A DNA stretch of 24,917 nucleotides, from contig JAMOVF010000149.1 in the NCBI GenBank assembly GCA_027061625.1, positions 1 through 24,917 of the forward strand, read 5' to 3'. Position 1 is the stretch's first letter. Each line of letters opens with the position of its first letter. Position numbers and translations under genes: made by a program. The notes beneath the pieces were generated by a model. The model did no database searches. It saw nothing but the letters and a program-made list of their open reading frames with translations, and was not told where the DNA came from. Origin of the DNA: Deltaproteobacteria bacterium (lineage in GTDB: Bacteria > Desulfobacterota > Dissulfuribacteria > Dissulfuribacterales > JALVPX01). This document shows positions 7,401 to 16,302 of this stretch, in pieces.

Positions 7401-9029
7401 AGGCATCCTTTGGGATGTCATGTCGGGCCGGTCGCCCAATATCACGCGGGTTGTAAAGTGTTCTGCTTCGCGCTCCCTATCAATTGCAGGGTTTGTGACA
7501 ACAGCAACATTTTCTTTGAAATATTCAGCAACATTTGGAAGGGCATCTGGATTTATTGCAGCAAGAGGCCCTGTATGACCCATTGAGCCAACTATTTCCC
7601 GGCCTTCTTTAGCAACCCTCCGTCTCATATCCAAGTCATATTGCTGCCATCCAAAAGCGGCCTGTATGTTGGAATTATCCCACTTCTGCAAGGCCTCTTC
7701 ACTCCCAGCAGAATCTGAAAAAGTGTTGTATTCTGCCTCGGAATGGCCGTCTGGAAGGCCGCTGTAAAAGGAACGTACACAATCCACAACGCCTTTTCTG
7801 GATTCCATTAGTTTTACAAGCTGAGCCTGTATTTCAGTGTAATCAAGGATTTCTGCCCTTTTCCCCAGGCCTGCTACTATTGCTACTTTTTCTCCTGGTG
7901 CCAGCGGTCTTGGATCTCTGAGATTGTCTTGCAGATCCACCACTCCCTTTTCTGAAGACAAAAAGAAGTTGTCATGGCTTTCCCCAAACCAGAGCGGCCT
8001 AAGCCCCAAGGCGTCAACGCTTCCCATGCATACATTGCCAAATCTGGCGACTACTGCTGCAGGACCCTGGGCTGAACATGGGAAAAACCATCTATAAAAG
8101 GAGTAAAGTTCCTGATATTCCTTGGGATATTTTTCAACTTCTGAGTGTATTGCAGGGAACATCATCTCCATGGCCTCGATGGGTTCAAGGTCATAGAGGT
8201 TGATCAGGCCTTCAAGAATCCTGTTAAGGTCTTGGGAATCACTGCCCCCGGGGACTGGGTCAATGCCTAGGATTTTGCCTGTGCTTCTAAGGCGCTCAAT
8301 GGTGTTTATTTCACCATTATGGCCAAGCACGGAAAAAGGCTGGGCCCTTTCAACAGTAGGCAAGGTGTTGGTGGAGTATCTGCTGTGGCCAAGGGCGATA
8401 ACAGATGTATTATCTGGATCAACTAGTTCTGGATAAACGCGGGATAAAAGCTCTGGTGCCCCGCGCAGCTTGTACACAACGGAATCAAGGCTCAAGGAAG
8501 CCACATGAATATCTGGAATCAGAGAATCGATCTCCATGTGGAGCTTGAATAGATCTTTGTTGGCTTCGCGCCTGGTCTCCCTGGAAATGATGCCCGCAAT
8601 TTGATAGAAAAGGGGCGCCTCTGCCCTGGCACGCGGTCCAAGCTCTTCATCCTTTGTTTTCCCTTCCCGTTGCAGCAGAATATCTGCGCCATACTTGGCA
8701 GCCACTTCCTGAATCTTTTTTATTATTGCAGGTGCATCATGCCTGATGGAAATAGGCAGAAGGAAGTGGCCTACAAAAAACATCCTGCTCTCTGCCAAGT
8801 GCCGGCTGAGCCCTGCTTTTTCAAGGCGCCTGCCCCATATTTGCCTGGGAATGTCCGTCAATATGCCGCAGCCATCCCCTTCACCATTTATATCGCCAGA
8901 CCTGTGCCCCATTTTGCGCAGGGCATCAATAGTGCGTACTATGGTGGCATGGGTGGACTTTCCCTTTTTATCTACGAAAGCTATAATAGCACAAGCATCT
9001 TTTTCTCTTGAAGATTTTGAGTAATGCAT
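4467..9029 (-). CDS. gltB: Glutamate synthase large subunit (GOGAT alpha chain)
   Basis: 1520 residues; makes two glutamates from glutamine and 2-oxoglutarate. Domains in order: class II glutamine amidotransferase (from about residue 13 to 420), central domain (about 450-705), FMN-binding synthase domain (about 800-1170) and the GXGXG beta-helix domain (about 1230-1445). The nucleophile is Cys13 in the segment EKDACAIIAF, so a 12-residue propeptide should be cleaved. The amidotransferase core shows HSRYSTNT and GHNGEINT. The 3Fe-4S motif C-x5-C-x4-C is present as C1117, C1123, C1128, with an additional C1120 between the first two. I chose the ATG at 9029, which has a GGGG ribosome binding site 7 nt upstream, over two preceding TTG codons. 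No small subunit gene (gltD) is in the window, so the electron donor must come from elsewhere or be ferredoxin. A possible sigma-54 promoter lies about 100 nt upstream. Confidence 0.96.
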   Translation of the reverse strand: MHYSKSSREKDACAIIAFVDKKGKSTHATIVRTIDALRKMGHRSGDINGEGDGCGILTDIPRQIWGRRLEKAGLSRHLAESRMFFVGHFLLPISIRHDAPAIIKKIQEVAAKYGADILLQREGKTKDEELGPRARAEAPLFYQIAGIISRETRREANKDLFKLHMEIDSLIPDIHVASLSLDSVVYKLRGAPELLSRVYPELVDPDNTSVIALGHSRYSTNTLPTVERAQPFSVLGHNGEINTIERLRSTGKILGIDPVPGGSDSQDLNRILEGLINLYDLEPIEAMEMMFPAIHSEVEKYPKEYQELYSFYRWFFPCSAQGPAAVVARFGNVCMGSVDALGLRPLWFGESHDNFFLSSEKGVVDLQDNLRDPRPLAPGEKVAIVAGLGKRAEILDYTEIQAQLVKLMESRKGVVDCVRSFYSGLPDGHSEAEYNTFSDSAGSEEALQKWDNSNIQAAFGWQQYDLDMRRRVAKEGREIVGSMGHTGPLAAINPDALPNVAEYFKENVAVVTNPAIDREREAEHFTTRVILGDRPDMTSQRMPSPVGVEIMMPVLLGGGGLSGVLDQKEERELAANFGTCLLEDVLDFFTGQAKDMARVKVLDATFDKEGDLHKRLEELAEESRTAVESGAVILVADDARSFKDGRVYVDPSLLVAYILKDLEKHGLRRQCSLIVRSAAIRNLHDVMFLMGLGADALNPYMLWRLAASFADESLPVDKAVANTLSVMQKGIEKVMSTMGIHELCGYGRVFASIGLKKELEDVFQIPNFCSSEKAGLGYEELRKLAVKRYDRASMEEPQPLYKDPKRNPRVGKILRSVALGKKGYSEMAKGLKKIEEEMPAAIRHTLAVKQVPEEEQPVMDEVDISIGRHDMPLVIAAMSFGSQGENSFRAYAEAAKKVNIICMNGEGGEIPDMLGKYRHNRGQQIASGRFGVFMHLLNSTDYLEIKIGQGAKPGEGGHLPGVKVSERVAEARHCKPGITLISPSNQHDIYSIEDLAQIITELKTANPYAKVSVKIPVTSGVGTIAVGIAKAGADIVNLSGFEGGTGAAREHAKRYVGLPAEVGVSETHRALVESGLRDQVEVWCDGGIRSGLEAVRMILMGADRIGLGTVALMGVGCISCQRCHLDRCPRGISTQLQTKKDAEGRGVKGFVPRQSEIEAENLARLLRALGDEMKMVLCQMGQTRLRDLVGRTDLLEQVRFLEYLDTSEILRKPAASGVVEESVKADIVRRPLNFLTKLISDIVMERFEEGANIVSYSDHGVRSTDRAVGTYLAGAIVRKYDSDESRHARLRLESSVPGNGLCAFNIPNIDIFVGGGAQDGAAKGAFGGILGILKGLNRQGEYIDGSAGKSLAYGAINGTLLIQNYADSRACVRLSGADVVFGARITEPIQDQKGNIASRAHLKGFAFEYMTGGRIVVLGDPGPWICAGMTGGVIYQCLYPELGFDKQALIRRLARGANVNVRKIDDQGFRDVEELLGIYMDALKKGFQYEEAEKVAEILAEGKNRFVMIVPKSLKPPSAE

Positions 9030-9128
9030 CAACAATCCCCTTTATAATTCAGATATTTTGGGCATGCTATGAATTGAGGTTCATTGCGTGCTGGCCCTTT
9101 AGAGACATAACCCTGAAACATAAACAGA

Positions 9129-9145
9129 AGCTGATTAACTGCCAA
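9129..9145 (-). promoter_or_regulatory. Possible sigma-54 promoter of gltB
   Basis: On the minus strand the sequence TTGGCAGTTAATCAGCT has the invariant GG and GC of a sigma-54 promoter with exactly 10 bp between them and a full TTGGCA at -24. The -12 half (CAGCT) is poorer than TTGCT. Transcription would start near 9118 and give a leader of about 90 nt. No sigma-70 promoter for gltB is convincing in the 273-bp gap between gltB and carD. Nitrogen control of gltB by sigma-54 would make sense, but this is pattern evidence only. Confidence 0.3.
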
Positions 9146-9302
9146 GTAGGAAAAAGCAAAAAATGCCCTTTTTGGCTCCAGATGTTTTCGTATCTAGTTC
9201 ACAACAAGGAAAAAATGTGCTATTATTGAGATGTTTTTATAAATTCTATGTCTTTATTCTATAAAATAATTTAAATTAATGGAAGCGGGGAGAGCCTTAG
9301 AG

Positions 9303-9806
9303 ATGTTTAATGTCGGTGACTTGGCAGTTTATCCAGCACACGGTGTTGGGGTAATTGAGGCAATTGAGCAAAAATCCATAGGCGGCGCTGAGCACACCTT
9401 TTATATCATGCGGATACTGGAAAATGATATGAAGATAATGATTCCGCAAAGCAATGCTGAAAATGTGGGTTTAAGACAAGTCATTTCCGACGAAGATGTG
9501 GAGCGTGTATATTCCATTTTACAGGACAAGGACGTAACCTTTACTCCACAGACATGGAACCGCCGTTACCGGGAATATATGGAAAAGATAAAGACGGGTT
9601 CCATATTTGATCTGGCGGCAGTGCTTAGAGATCTTTACATCCTCCAAATGGATAAACCCCTCTCCTTTGGCGAACGCAAGATGCTTGATACTGCAAGAAA
9701 TTTGCTTATTAAAGAGATTTCTATTGCCAAGCAAAAAGATGAAGAAGAGATTGCAGAAGGGATAGAATCAATCTTTCAAGTCGAAGGAGCCCCGATTCCT
9801 GAGTAG
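9303..9806 (+). CDS. carD: CarD/CdnL-family RNA polymerase-binding transcription regulator
   Basis: 167 residues. The N-terminal half (MFNVGDLAVYPAHGVGVIE onward, to about residue 60) is the CarD/TRCF-type Tudor-like domain that binds the beta subunit of RNA polymerase. The helical C-terminal part (about 70-155) contacts promoter DNA and stabilises open complexes. Length and opening match the family. I prefer the ATG at 9303, with a GGGGAG ribosome binding site 10 nt upstream, over an in-frame ATG at 9279 that has none and would add eight residues not seen in the family. An AT-rich stretch with a TATAAAAT sequence around 9260 is the likely promoter region. rluD follows after 16 nt, so the two are probably cotranscribed. 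Confidence 0.93.
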   Translation: MFNVGDLAVYPAHGVGVIEAIEQKSIGGAEHTFYIMRILENDMKIMIPQSNAENVGLRQVISDEDVERVYSILQDKDVTFTPQTWNRRYREYMEKIKTGSIFDLAAVLRDLYILQMDKPLSFGERKMLDTARNLLIKEISIAKQKDEEEIAEGIESIFQVEGAPIPE

Positions 9807-9822
9807 CTCCCTCTATTAATTA

Positions 9823-10776
9823 ATGACAAATTCTCAAAGTGCACTTTTATACCAGATAGAGGTGCCAGAGGATCAAAAGCCGGAAAGGCTCGATCTTTTT
9901 TTGGTTCACTCAGATCTGAATTTGACCCGTTCACAGATCAGGCGCCTTATAAAGTCGGGAAATGTGGAAGTGGAAGGAAGACCGGATGCTGCTGCTAGCC
10001 TAAAGGTGCGCCCAGGAAACCGCATAAGGGTTACTGTTCCTCCGCCCAAACCCTCAACCCTGCAGCCGGTGGATGTGAATCTTGATGTATTGTATGAAGA
10101 TCCATATTTGATTGTCTTAAATAAGCCCGCGGGTTTGGTAGTCCATCCAGGGGCTGGCAATGAAAGTGTTACCCTGGTGCATGGTCTGCTCCACCACTGC
10201 AAGGACTTGTCAGGCATAGGCGGGGAGGAAAGGCCTGGTATTGTGCACCGGCTTGACCGGGATACCTCAGGGGTGATGGTTGCGGCAAAGGACAACTCTA
10301 CCCATGCAGCTTTGTCTGCCCAATTTAAGGATGGAAAAATTAAAAAGGTATACAAGACCCTTGTGGAAGGGCGTATGGGAACCAGCAAAGGCTTTATTGA
10401 CCTTCCCATTGGACGCCACCCCTTCAATAGAAAGAAGATGTCCACCATTTCAAGATCTGGAAGGGCTGCCCAAACTAGGTGGGAACTAGAACAGGAGCTT
10501 GCAGGCGCTTCTTTGCTTTCAGTGCGCATATTTACCGGCAGAACCCACCAGATTAGGGTCCATTTGGCATCTGCTGGACATCCAGTTTTGGGAGACAACC
10601 TCTATGGCGGTAAAAAGAAAATCAAAACTCCCTCTGGAAATGAGCTTGAAATTGGGCGTCAAATGCTTCACGCATTTTCGCTTTCATTTTTTCATCCTGC
10701 CTTAGAGGAACAGATGGCATTTGAGGCCCCTGTTCCTGATGATATGAACGTTTTGATAGAGGCGTTGTCCAGCTGA
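9823..10776 (+). CDS. rluD: 23S rRNA pseudouridine synthase, RluD type
   Basis: 317 residues. An S4 RNA-binding domain (about residues 20-80) is followed by the RluA-family catalytic domain. The catalytic motif HRLDRDTSG places the essential aspartate at Asp145. Further family segments are NKPAGLVVHPG (100-110), a GRTHQIRVHL segment around residue 240 and the LGDNLYG segment after it. RluD modifies helix 69 of 23S rRNA; separating it from RluC-type paralogues rests on overall layout, so the exact target is likely rather than certain. The ATG has no clear ribosome binding site, and translation is probably coupled to carD, which ends 16 nt upstream. Confidence 0.92.
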   Translation: MTNSQSALLYQIEVPEDQKPERLDLFLVHSDLNLTRSQIRRLIKSGNVEVEGRPDAAASLKVRPGNRIRVTVPPPKPSTLQPVDVNLDVLYEDPYLIVLNKPAGLVVHPGAGNESVTLVHGLLHHCKDLSGIGGEERPGIVHRLDRDTSGVMVAAKDNSTHAALSAQFKDGKIKKVYKTLVEGRMGTSKGFIDLPIGRHPFNRKKMSTISRSGRAAQTRWELEQELAGASLLSVRIFTGRTHQIRVHLASAGHPVLGDNLYGGKKKIKTPSGNELEIGRQMLHAFSLSFFHPALEEQMAFEAPVPDDMNVLIEALSS

Positions 10777-10795
10777 ACTTTAATGGAAAGATCTC

Positions 10796-10819
10796 AAGGC
10801 TGGCCACCTTCATTATTTT
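10796..10819 (+). terminator. Weak possible terminator after rluD
   Basis: A short hairpin (AAGG at 10796-10799 pairing with CCTT at 10807-10810, loop containing TGGCCA) is followed by CATTATTTTT on the plus strand. It lies in the 49-bp gap between the convergent rluD and the surface protein gene. The stem is short, so termination may be poor. Confidence 0.3.
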
Positions 10820-10825
10820 TGCCAT

Positions 10826-13800
10826 CTATTTTCTTTCAGCAGAGCGTTTGAGCTGTGCCACTGCAAAAAGGCCTGCAAGGAGAAAGAACATCATCATTCC
10901 CCATTCAGTCACTGTGGGAACAAGAACTGTGTCAGCTGCGTCAATAGCAGGTGCGGCTGGTCCTCCCTGATCCACTATCATGCCATCATCTGCGTTCGTA
11001 TCATCTCCAAGCTCTCCATTTCTAAGAGTGAATTCAGCATAAGCCACCGTCTTGCCACCGATGACTGTTGTGCCAAAGACAGTTCCAGGCATGGTATACC
11101 ATTGCGAATTGGCGGAATCGTAAGGTGGCACAGGCCCATACTTTCTATATGTCATATTGCTGAGGTTTGTAGCTCCATGGAAATAGGCCCTTACGGTAGT
11201 AGGTCCTGGACAATTTATCCCAAATCCAACAAGGCCAAAGGGATAGAGATAGTTGGGATCAGGAACTGTTGGAGTATGGGCAGAGACATTAATAAAGCTG
11301 CCACACGAACCAGAAGTTATTTCAATAGTAATATAGCCGTTGCCAGTGGCCGATGGCAGAGATGCAACACGCTCCTGGATGCTATCAGCTAAGCCATCTC
11401 CATTGCCGTCACCGCCATTTGGAGCGTTGTCTTCAATGTTTTCTGCAATACCATCGCCATCAGTATCATGGTTGTTAATGGTAATGGTTACATCAACAGG
11501 TGGAGAGGAAGTGTTACCTGCTATATCTGTCTGTATGACATGGAATGTTGAACGCTCTCCTTTACTTAAGGCTGGTGCAATGGTGCAACTCCAGTTTCCT
11601 GCTCCGTCCACTGTGGCAGAACATTTATGTCCATTTCCATCATCTACCGTAACAGTAGCATTGGGTTCTCCGGTTCCAGTGAAGGTGGGAGCAGGATTAT
11701 TGATAACGTCTCCATTTGATGGAGATGTTACATTTGGTGTGTTTACACTGGTATCAATGGTAATAGTCAGAGAGGGAGATTGCTCTGACTCATTTCCTGC
11801 TTGGTCAGTTGCGGTATAGGTAATGTTATGGTTTCCATCGTTTAAAGCAGAGGAAAGGGTAATGGACACGGTTCCTATTGCAGTACATTGAAATAATTCT
11901 GCATAGCTTTCATCAACATAAATGTTAATGGTGCTGTCTGCTTCAGGACAAGATACCTCAAATGTTGGTGTATTATCGGAAGTGATATTATCGCTATTTG
12001 AGCTTCCAGTGTCTGAAGATGCAGTGAGGTCTGGAGCGGTGGATGGCGCTGCAGGAGCTGTAGTATCAATTATATATCCACTTTCTGTTGCACTTACACT
12101 ATTTCCTGCAAGATCCTCTGCTATAATTTGAAGGTCATGAGGAGCACCATCTGCCGGCCCATCGATAGAAGTTGTACAATCTACTTGTGTATTATTTGTT
12201 TGGGTACAGTTAAATGATGATGTTATAACCGTACTTCCTGCAGCAACATTTACATCGCTCGCTTTAATACCATAATTATCTGTCACTCTAATAGTAGTAT
12301 CCGTAATAGAGGAGTTTTTGAGTTTCGTTGGTGCGGTAATAGTGATAGTTGGGGTATCAGTGTCAATATTATATGTTTGTGCATTTTCTCCAATAGCATT
12401 TGTCACAGTATCATGTCCACTTACTTTAATAGTCCCTGTTGCAGCAATATTAGTAATCTCACAAGTAACTGGCGATGCGTATGGTGAAGTAGTATCACCT
12501 CCATCTCCGGTACAAGCTCCAAGTATTGCACTTGTGCCTCCGTCATCTGTAATTTGAATTTGATCAATGTCGTTATCCTCCGGAGAAGTAACAGTTACCG
12601 TTGTTGAAGCAGGAGCATTATTAAAAAGATAAGATGAAGCAAAGGAAACTATCGGAGGGAATCTCAGGAGTGTTGTTTGACTATTTCCTGCTTTATCATA
12701 TGCTGTAATGATAATGGCGTGTACATTTTCATCTGGATCAAGATCAAGGATCATGGGACTAGTTGCAGGGTTGATGGTAGTTGTAGTTCCATTAACTCCA
12801 GCTCCGTTATTATCTGCAGTATATTCTACTGTGTAATAGTCCACTGTTATATTATCGGTTGCAGAAAAAGTAATTTCAGGATTATTTACACTTTGTGGGG
12901 CTACAGTATTTACTTGAGTACCTGTTATGGCAGGATTTGTTGTATCTATGGTTATGGTAAGTGTTGGTGATGCAGAAGAAGTATCGGTCCCATCAGTTTC
13001 ATAATATTGAATATCATGATTTCCATCACTTAAAGCAGAGGAAATGGTAACGGACACGGTTCCTATTGCAGTACAGTTGACTCTTTCCTCGTCTGCACCG
13101 TCGACTTGTATAGTAAGGGTAGTTCCTGCCTTACGACATTCTAAATCAAATGTTGGTGTGTTGTCTGAGGTAATATTGTCTGTATTGCTTGAACCTGTAT
13201 CTGAACTTGATTGTAACTGGGGAGGATTTTGTGGTTGGCAGTCTTTTCCTCCATCTTTAATCGTCCAGTCATAGTTATTGATGATGTTTGTTCTGGCTGT
13301 TTCTCCAGCACAATATTTTGAATTTCCTCCGTCAAAATTCAAACTCCTTTGGAGATTTTGTGAAGCCCAGCCCTGAAGGAGTGAATCATAGTGAGATACA
13401 GAGAGTTCTGCCTTACCCAAAAAATTATCAAAGTTAGCAACATTTTCCACATTCCAATTTCCTATGTCTTGATCAAAGGCATAGGCTTCATAAAACATGT
13501 ATCTCATATTTGTAACATTGGATGTATCCCAATCTCCAATAGGTTGATTAAAGGCGGAAGCCCAACTAAACATAAAACCCATATTTGTGGCACTGGATGT
13601 ATTCCAATTCCCAATGGGTTGGTTGAAAGAAGATGCGTGCGAAAACATGCTGGCCAAACGGGTTACATTGGACGTGTCCCAATTACCAATAGGCTGATTA
13701 AAGGCGGAAGCCCAGCCAAACATAAAACCCATATCAGTCACATTAGATGTATCCCAGTTTCCAATTGGTTGATTAAAAGATGAAGCATATGCAAACATAT

Positions 13801-14986
13801 TTGACATATTGGTAACACTTGATGTATTCCAATTGCCAATAGGCTGGTTAAAGGCAGAGGCAGATCTAAACATGGCATACATGTCTCTAACGTTGGATGT
13901 ATCCCATCCGCCTATATCTTGATTGAAGGTGGATGCGTTACGAAACATATAACTCATGTTAGTAACACTTGATGTATCCCATCCTCCTATGTCCTGGTTG
14001 AAGGAAGAAGCGTATGCAAACATATATAACATATTGGTGACACTGCTTGTATCCCATCTCCCTATATCCTGATTAAAAGAGGTGGCATTTCTGAACATGT
14101 GCCCCATATTTGTTACATTTGAAGTATCCCAGTTTCCTATATCTTGATTGAATGCTGAAGCCTTATAAAACATATATGGCATACTTATTACATTTGAAGT
14201 GTCCCAATTTCCTATTGGCTGATTAAAGGAACTTGCTCCCCAAAACATTCTGTCCATACGTCTTACATTTGAAGTGTTCCAGGAACCAATGTTTTGATTA
14301 AAATCAGCAGCATCATGAAACATTTCAAAAAATGTGGTTGCGCCGGAAACATCCCAATTGGAAATATCCCCATTGAAATGAGTTGCACCATTAAACATTT
14401 GCTGAAATCCTGTGCCAGATACATTTGAAGTATTCCAATCCCAATTTCCCGAACCTGTGAGAGAGGTGGCATGGGCAAACATTCCTCCCATATTAGATAC
14501 TGAAGATAAATCTGGGACATCGGTTGCGTTTAGAACAAGATTGGAACACCTATAAAAGGCCCGGTACATACTATCCCAGCTGGAAGTTCCCCACTGTTCT
14601 ATGCTAAGAATTTTATCTTTATCGCCAGCACCATTAAAATAGATTTCAGGAAAACCATCCCAAGGCGTGCCGTCTGCACCTCCATCATTTCGCTTAATAC
14701 GAATAGTATAAATTCCTTCATTACCCACACCATAATCACAAGTATAATTTCCAGTTATACCCGTTGCTTCATTGACTCCGTCATTATCGCAGTCTACATT
14801 ATAATTATAACCGCCATTACTATGTGAAGCTAACCAATCATTGGTGGGAATGGTAAACTGATAATCCTCTGAATCTCCAGGATTATCAGTTTTTACTGTG
14901 ATAACAAAGTCATCTGATGGTGCAGCCAGAGCTATTCCATGAAAAATTAGCATTCCCGCCAATACAAATAAAATTTTCTTTTTCAT
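10826..14986 (-). CDS. Large secreted surface protein: DUF285/BspA-type repeats, Ig-like domains, choice-of-anchor U-like domain, IPTL-CTERM tail
   Basis: 1386 residues. A Sec signal peptide (1-21, cut near LAA) is followed by an N-terminal domain and then DUF285 (BspA-type) repeats at about 140-521. The last thirteen repeats (197-521) are exactly 25 residues each, with the pattern MF-x2-A-x2[16 protein letters not shown] cap domain with a Cys pair ([14 protein letters not shown]) ends the repeat block near 583. Several Ig-like domains follow, two of them close copies (596-681 and 992-1078). Residues 1173-1202 carry DxDxDG-type motifs (DTDGDG, DGNGDG) that probably bind Ca2+. Residues 1220-1345 resemble the choice-of-anchor U domain ([35 protein letters not shown]). 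The C-terminus VPTVTEWG (1356-1363), hydrophobic segment and basic end form an IPTL-CTERM sorting signal, normally handled by an exosortase H-type enzyme; none is in the window. Start has an AGGAGG site. Role probably surface adhesion or recognition; ligand unknown. A monocistronic opposite-strand gene between housekeeping genes suggests acquisition. Confidence 0.9.
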   Translation of the reverse strand: MKKKILFVLAGMLIFHGIALAAPSDDFVITVKTDNPGDSEDYQFTIPTNDWLASHSNGGYNYNVDCDNDGVNEATGITGNYTCDYGVGNEGIYTIRIKRNDGGADGTPWDGFPEIYFNGAGDKDKILSIEQWGTSSWDSMYRAFYRCSNLVLNATDVPDLSSVSNMGGMFAHATSLTGSGNWDWNTSNVSGTGFQQMFNGATHFNGDISNWDVSGATTFFEMFHDAADFNQNIGSWNTSNVRRMDRMFWGASSFNQPIGNWDTSNVISMPYMFYKASAFNQDIGNWDTSNVTNMGHMFRNATSFNQDIGRWDTSSVTNMLYMFAYASSFNQDIGGWDTSSVTNMSYMFRNASTFNQDIGGWDTSNVRDMYAMFRSASAFNQPIGNWNTSSVTNMSNMFAYASSFNQPIGNWDTSNVTDMGFMFGWASAFNQPIGNWDTSNVTRLASMFSHASSFNQPIGNWNTSSATNMGFMFSWASAFNQPIGDWDTSNVTNMRYMFYEAYAFDQDIGNWNVENVANFDNFLGKAELSVSHYDSLLQGWASQNLQRSLNFDGGNSKYCAGETARTNIINNYDWTIKDGGKDCQPQNPPQLQSSSDTGSSNTDNITSDNTPTFDLECRKAGTTLTIQVDGADEERVNCTAIGTVSVTISSALSDGNHDIQYYETDGTDTSSASPTLTITIDTTNPAITGTQVNTVAPQSVNNPEITFSATDNITVDYYTVEYTADNNGAGVNGTTTTINPATSPMILDLDPDENVHAIIITAYDKAGNSQTTLLRFPPIVSFASSYLFNNAPASTTVTVTSPEDNDIDQIQITDDGGTSAILGACTGDGGDTTSPYASPVTCEITNIAATGTIKVSGHDTVTNAIGENAQTYNIDTDTPTITITAPTKLKNSSITDTTIRVTDNYGIKASDVNVAAGSTVITSSFNCTQTNNTQVDCTTSIDGPADGAPHDLQIIAEDLAGNSVSATESGYIIDTTAPAAPSTAPDLTASSDTGSSNSDNITSDNTPTFEVSCPEADSTINIYVDESYAELFQCTAIGTVSITLSSALNDGNHNITYTATDQAGNESEQSPSLTITIDTSVNTPNVTSPSNGDVINNPAPTFTGTGEPNATVTVDDGNGHKCSATVDGAGNWSCTIAPALSKGERSTFHVIQTDIAGNTSSPPVDVTITINNHDTDGDGIAENIEDNAPNGGDGNGDGLADSIQERVASLPSATGNGYITIEITSGSCGSFINVSAHTPTVPDPNYLYPFGLVGFGINCPGPTTVRAYFHGATNLSNMTYRKYGPVPPYDSANSQWYTMPGTVFGTTVIGGKTVAYAEFTLRNGELGDDTNADDGMIVDQGGPAAPAIDAADTVLVPTVTEWGMMMFFLLAGLFAVAQLKRSAERK
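13424..14398 (-). repeat. Thirteen tandem 75-bp (25-codon) coding repeats
   Basis: These encode residues 197-521 of the surface protein. Every unit has the same length, with no insertion or deletion. Units begin with Met-Phe and share the FNQ, IG-x-W and TS-NV-TNM positions, while positions 3-4 and 24-25 vary most. The regular length and strong similarity suggest expansion by unequal recombination. Two earlier, more divergent units (about residues 140-196) precede the block. Confidence 0.92.
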
Positions 14987-15164
14987 TTTTCCTCCTGCAA
15001 GATCTGAGACCAGAACTTTTCGGAAAATAATCCTGTGTTAATCTTGTCTAAGGAAGCAAAATACAGACCATTTATAAAAAACATCACAAAATGATTAGGT
15101 GCATATATAGGGTAACCTATGTAATATAAACCCAAATTTAGGCATTATCTGGAAGAAGAGTTAG

Positions 15165-16280
15165 ATGGGGTTAAAAACTTTGGAAAAGAGCTTACTAAAA
15201 TATAATACTCCATTATCTAGGATTAAAATGAGCTTGTCGCGAAGAGGATTGGATGGATTCCTCGTAACATCCCAATATAATAGGTTCTATTTAAGTGGCT
15301 TTTCTGCAAAAGATATGGGGATTGAAGAGTCTGCCGGGGCGTTGCTGGTGCTTCGAAAGGAGCACTATCTGCTGACTGATGGCAGATTTGCAGTTCAGGC
15401 TGCTGATGAGTGCCCTGGATGGTCAGTGGTGGTTTATAAAAAGGGATTAGCTCAGGGCATAAAATCAGTTATTGCAGATTTTTCCATAAAGTTCCTGGGC
15501 TATGAGCCACGTTTTATTGCGTGTGAGATCTTAGACAATATCAGAAAGGCACTTCCCGGTCTGGAACTTATTCCTTTGAAGGGAATAGTAGAAAGGATGA
15601 GGGAGAAAAAACAGCCTTGGGAAGTTGAAAGGATAAAAAAAGCTGTTTCAGCGGCAGAAAAGGTTATTGATGAGGTTTGGCGTTCTATACGTCCAGGCCA
15701 TACTGAAAAAGAGATTGCTTTTATGATATTAAAGGGCCTATATGAGGAAGCAGAGGGTCCATCTTTTTCTCCAATCGTTGCCTCAGGGCCAAACAGTGCC
15801 CTGCCCCATGCGGAGCCTACAAACAGGAAGATCAAAAAGGGAGAGCCGCTGATTATAGATATGGGAGCCATTTATAAAGGCTATTGTTCAGACATGACAA
15901 GAACCTTGTTTCCAGGGAAAGGGCCAGATGAATTATTTGCAAAGATATATAGAATAGTGGCTAGGGCCAAACAGAAGGCTCAGGCTGCAATAAAGGCTGG
16001 TATAGTTGCAAAAGAGGTGGATGCAATAGCTAGAAAGGAGATCGAGAAGTCGGGATATGGCAAAGAGTTTGTACATAGCCTAGGTCATGGGGTTGGTTTG
16101 GCTGTGCATGAACCGCCTGCGCTCTCTTTTCGAAACCGCAAAAAACTTCGTTCTGGAAATGTGGTAACTGTGGAACCTGGAATATACATTGCTGGAAAAG
16201 GCGGGGTACGGCTTGAAGATATGGTCCTGGTAACAGAAAGCGGTTCCATCTGTCTCAACTCAAACAAATGGTATTATTAA
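15165..16280 (+). CDS. M24-family metallopeptidase, Xaa-Pro aminopeptidase-like
   Basis: 371 residues. A creatinase/prolidase N-terminal domain (about 18-145) precedes the pita-bread catalytic domain. The five metal ligands are all visible: Asp232 (IIDMGA), Asp243 (CSDMTRT), His308 (LGHGVG), Glu337 (VEPGIY) and Glu351 (RLEDMV). His315 in GLAVHE is the usual second histidine. The enzyme should remove N-terminal residues before proline, or cut Xaa-Pro dipeptides, in the cytoplasm; the sequence does not separate the two activities. Start ATG has a GGAAGAAGAG sequence 6 nt upstream; the N-terminus is some residues longer than usual and an ATG at codon 22 is possible but less likely. tatC follows after 22 nt. 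Confidence 0.92.
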   Translation: MGLKTLEKSLLKYNTPLSRIKMSLSRRGLDGFLVTSQYNRFYLSGFSAKDMGIEESAGALLVLRKEHYLLTDGRFAVQAADECPGWSVVVYKKGLAQGIKSVIADFSIKFLGYEPRFIACEILDNIRKALPGLELIPLKGIVERMREKKQPWEVERIKKAVSAAEKVIDEVWRSIRPGHTEKEIAFMILKGLYEEAEGPSFSPIVASGPNSALPHAEPTNRKIKKGEPLIIDMGAIYKGYCSDMTRTLFPGKGPDELFAKIYRIVARAKQKAQAAIKAGIVAKEVDAIARKEIEKSGYGKEFVHSLGHGVGLAVHEPPALSFRNRKKLRSGNVVTVEPGIYIAGKGGVRLEDMVLVTESGSICLNSNKWYY

Positions 16281-16302
16281 TATATTCCAAATTGAGGCTG
16301 CC

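Noticed and set aside
9141..9176. Inverted repeat GCCAA/TTGGC with A- and T-runs between gltB and carD
   Set aside because: The stem is short and the interior is simple A/T sequence; no terminator or riboswitch layout fits.
9030..9302. tRNA or riboswitch in the 273-bp divergent gap
   Set aside because: No cloverleaf, T-loop or known aptamer motif can be seen; only promoter-like AT-rich sequence and the possible sigma-54 site.
9906..10598. Long open frame (230 codons) on the minus strand inside rluD
   Set aside because: The plus frame is an unmistakable RluD with catalytic motif; the antisense frame has no recognisable domain or ribosome binding site.
13424..14398. Regular 75-bp periodicity that could suggest a CRISPR array or satellite DNA
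   Set aside because: The units keep one open frame with conserved protein positions and have no constant-repeat/variable-spacer layout; they are coding DUF285 repeats.
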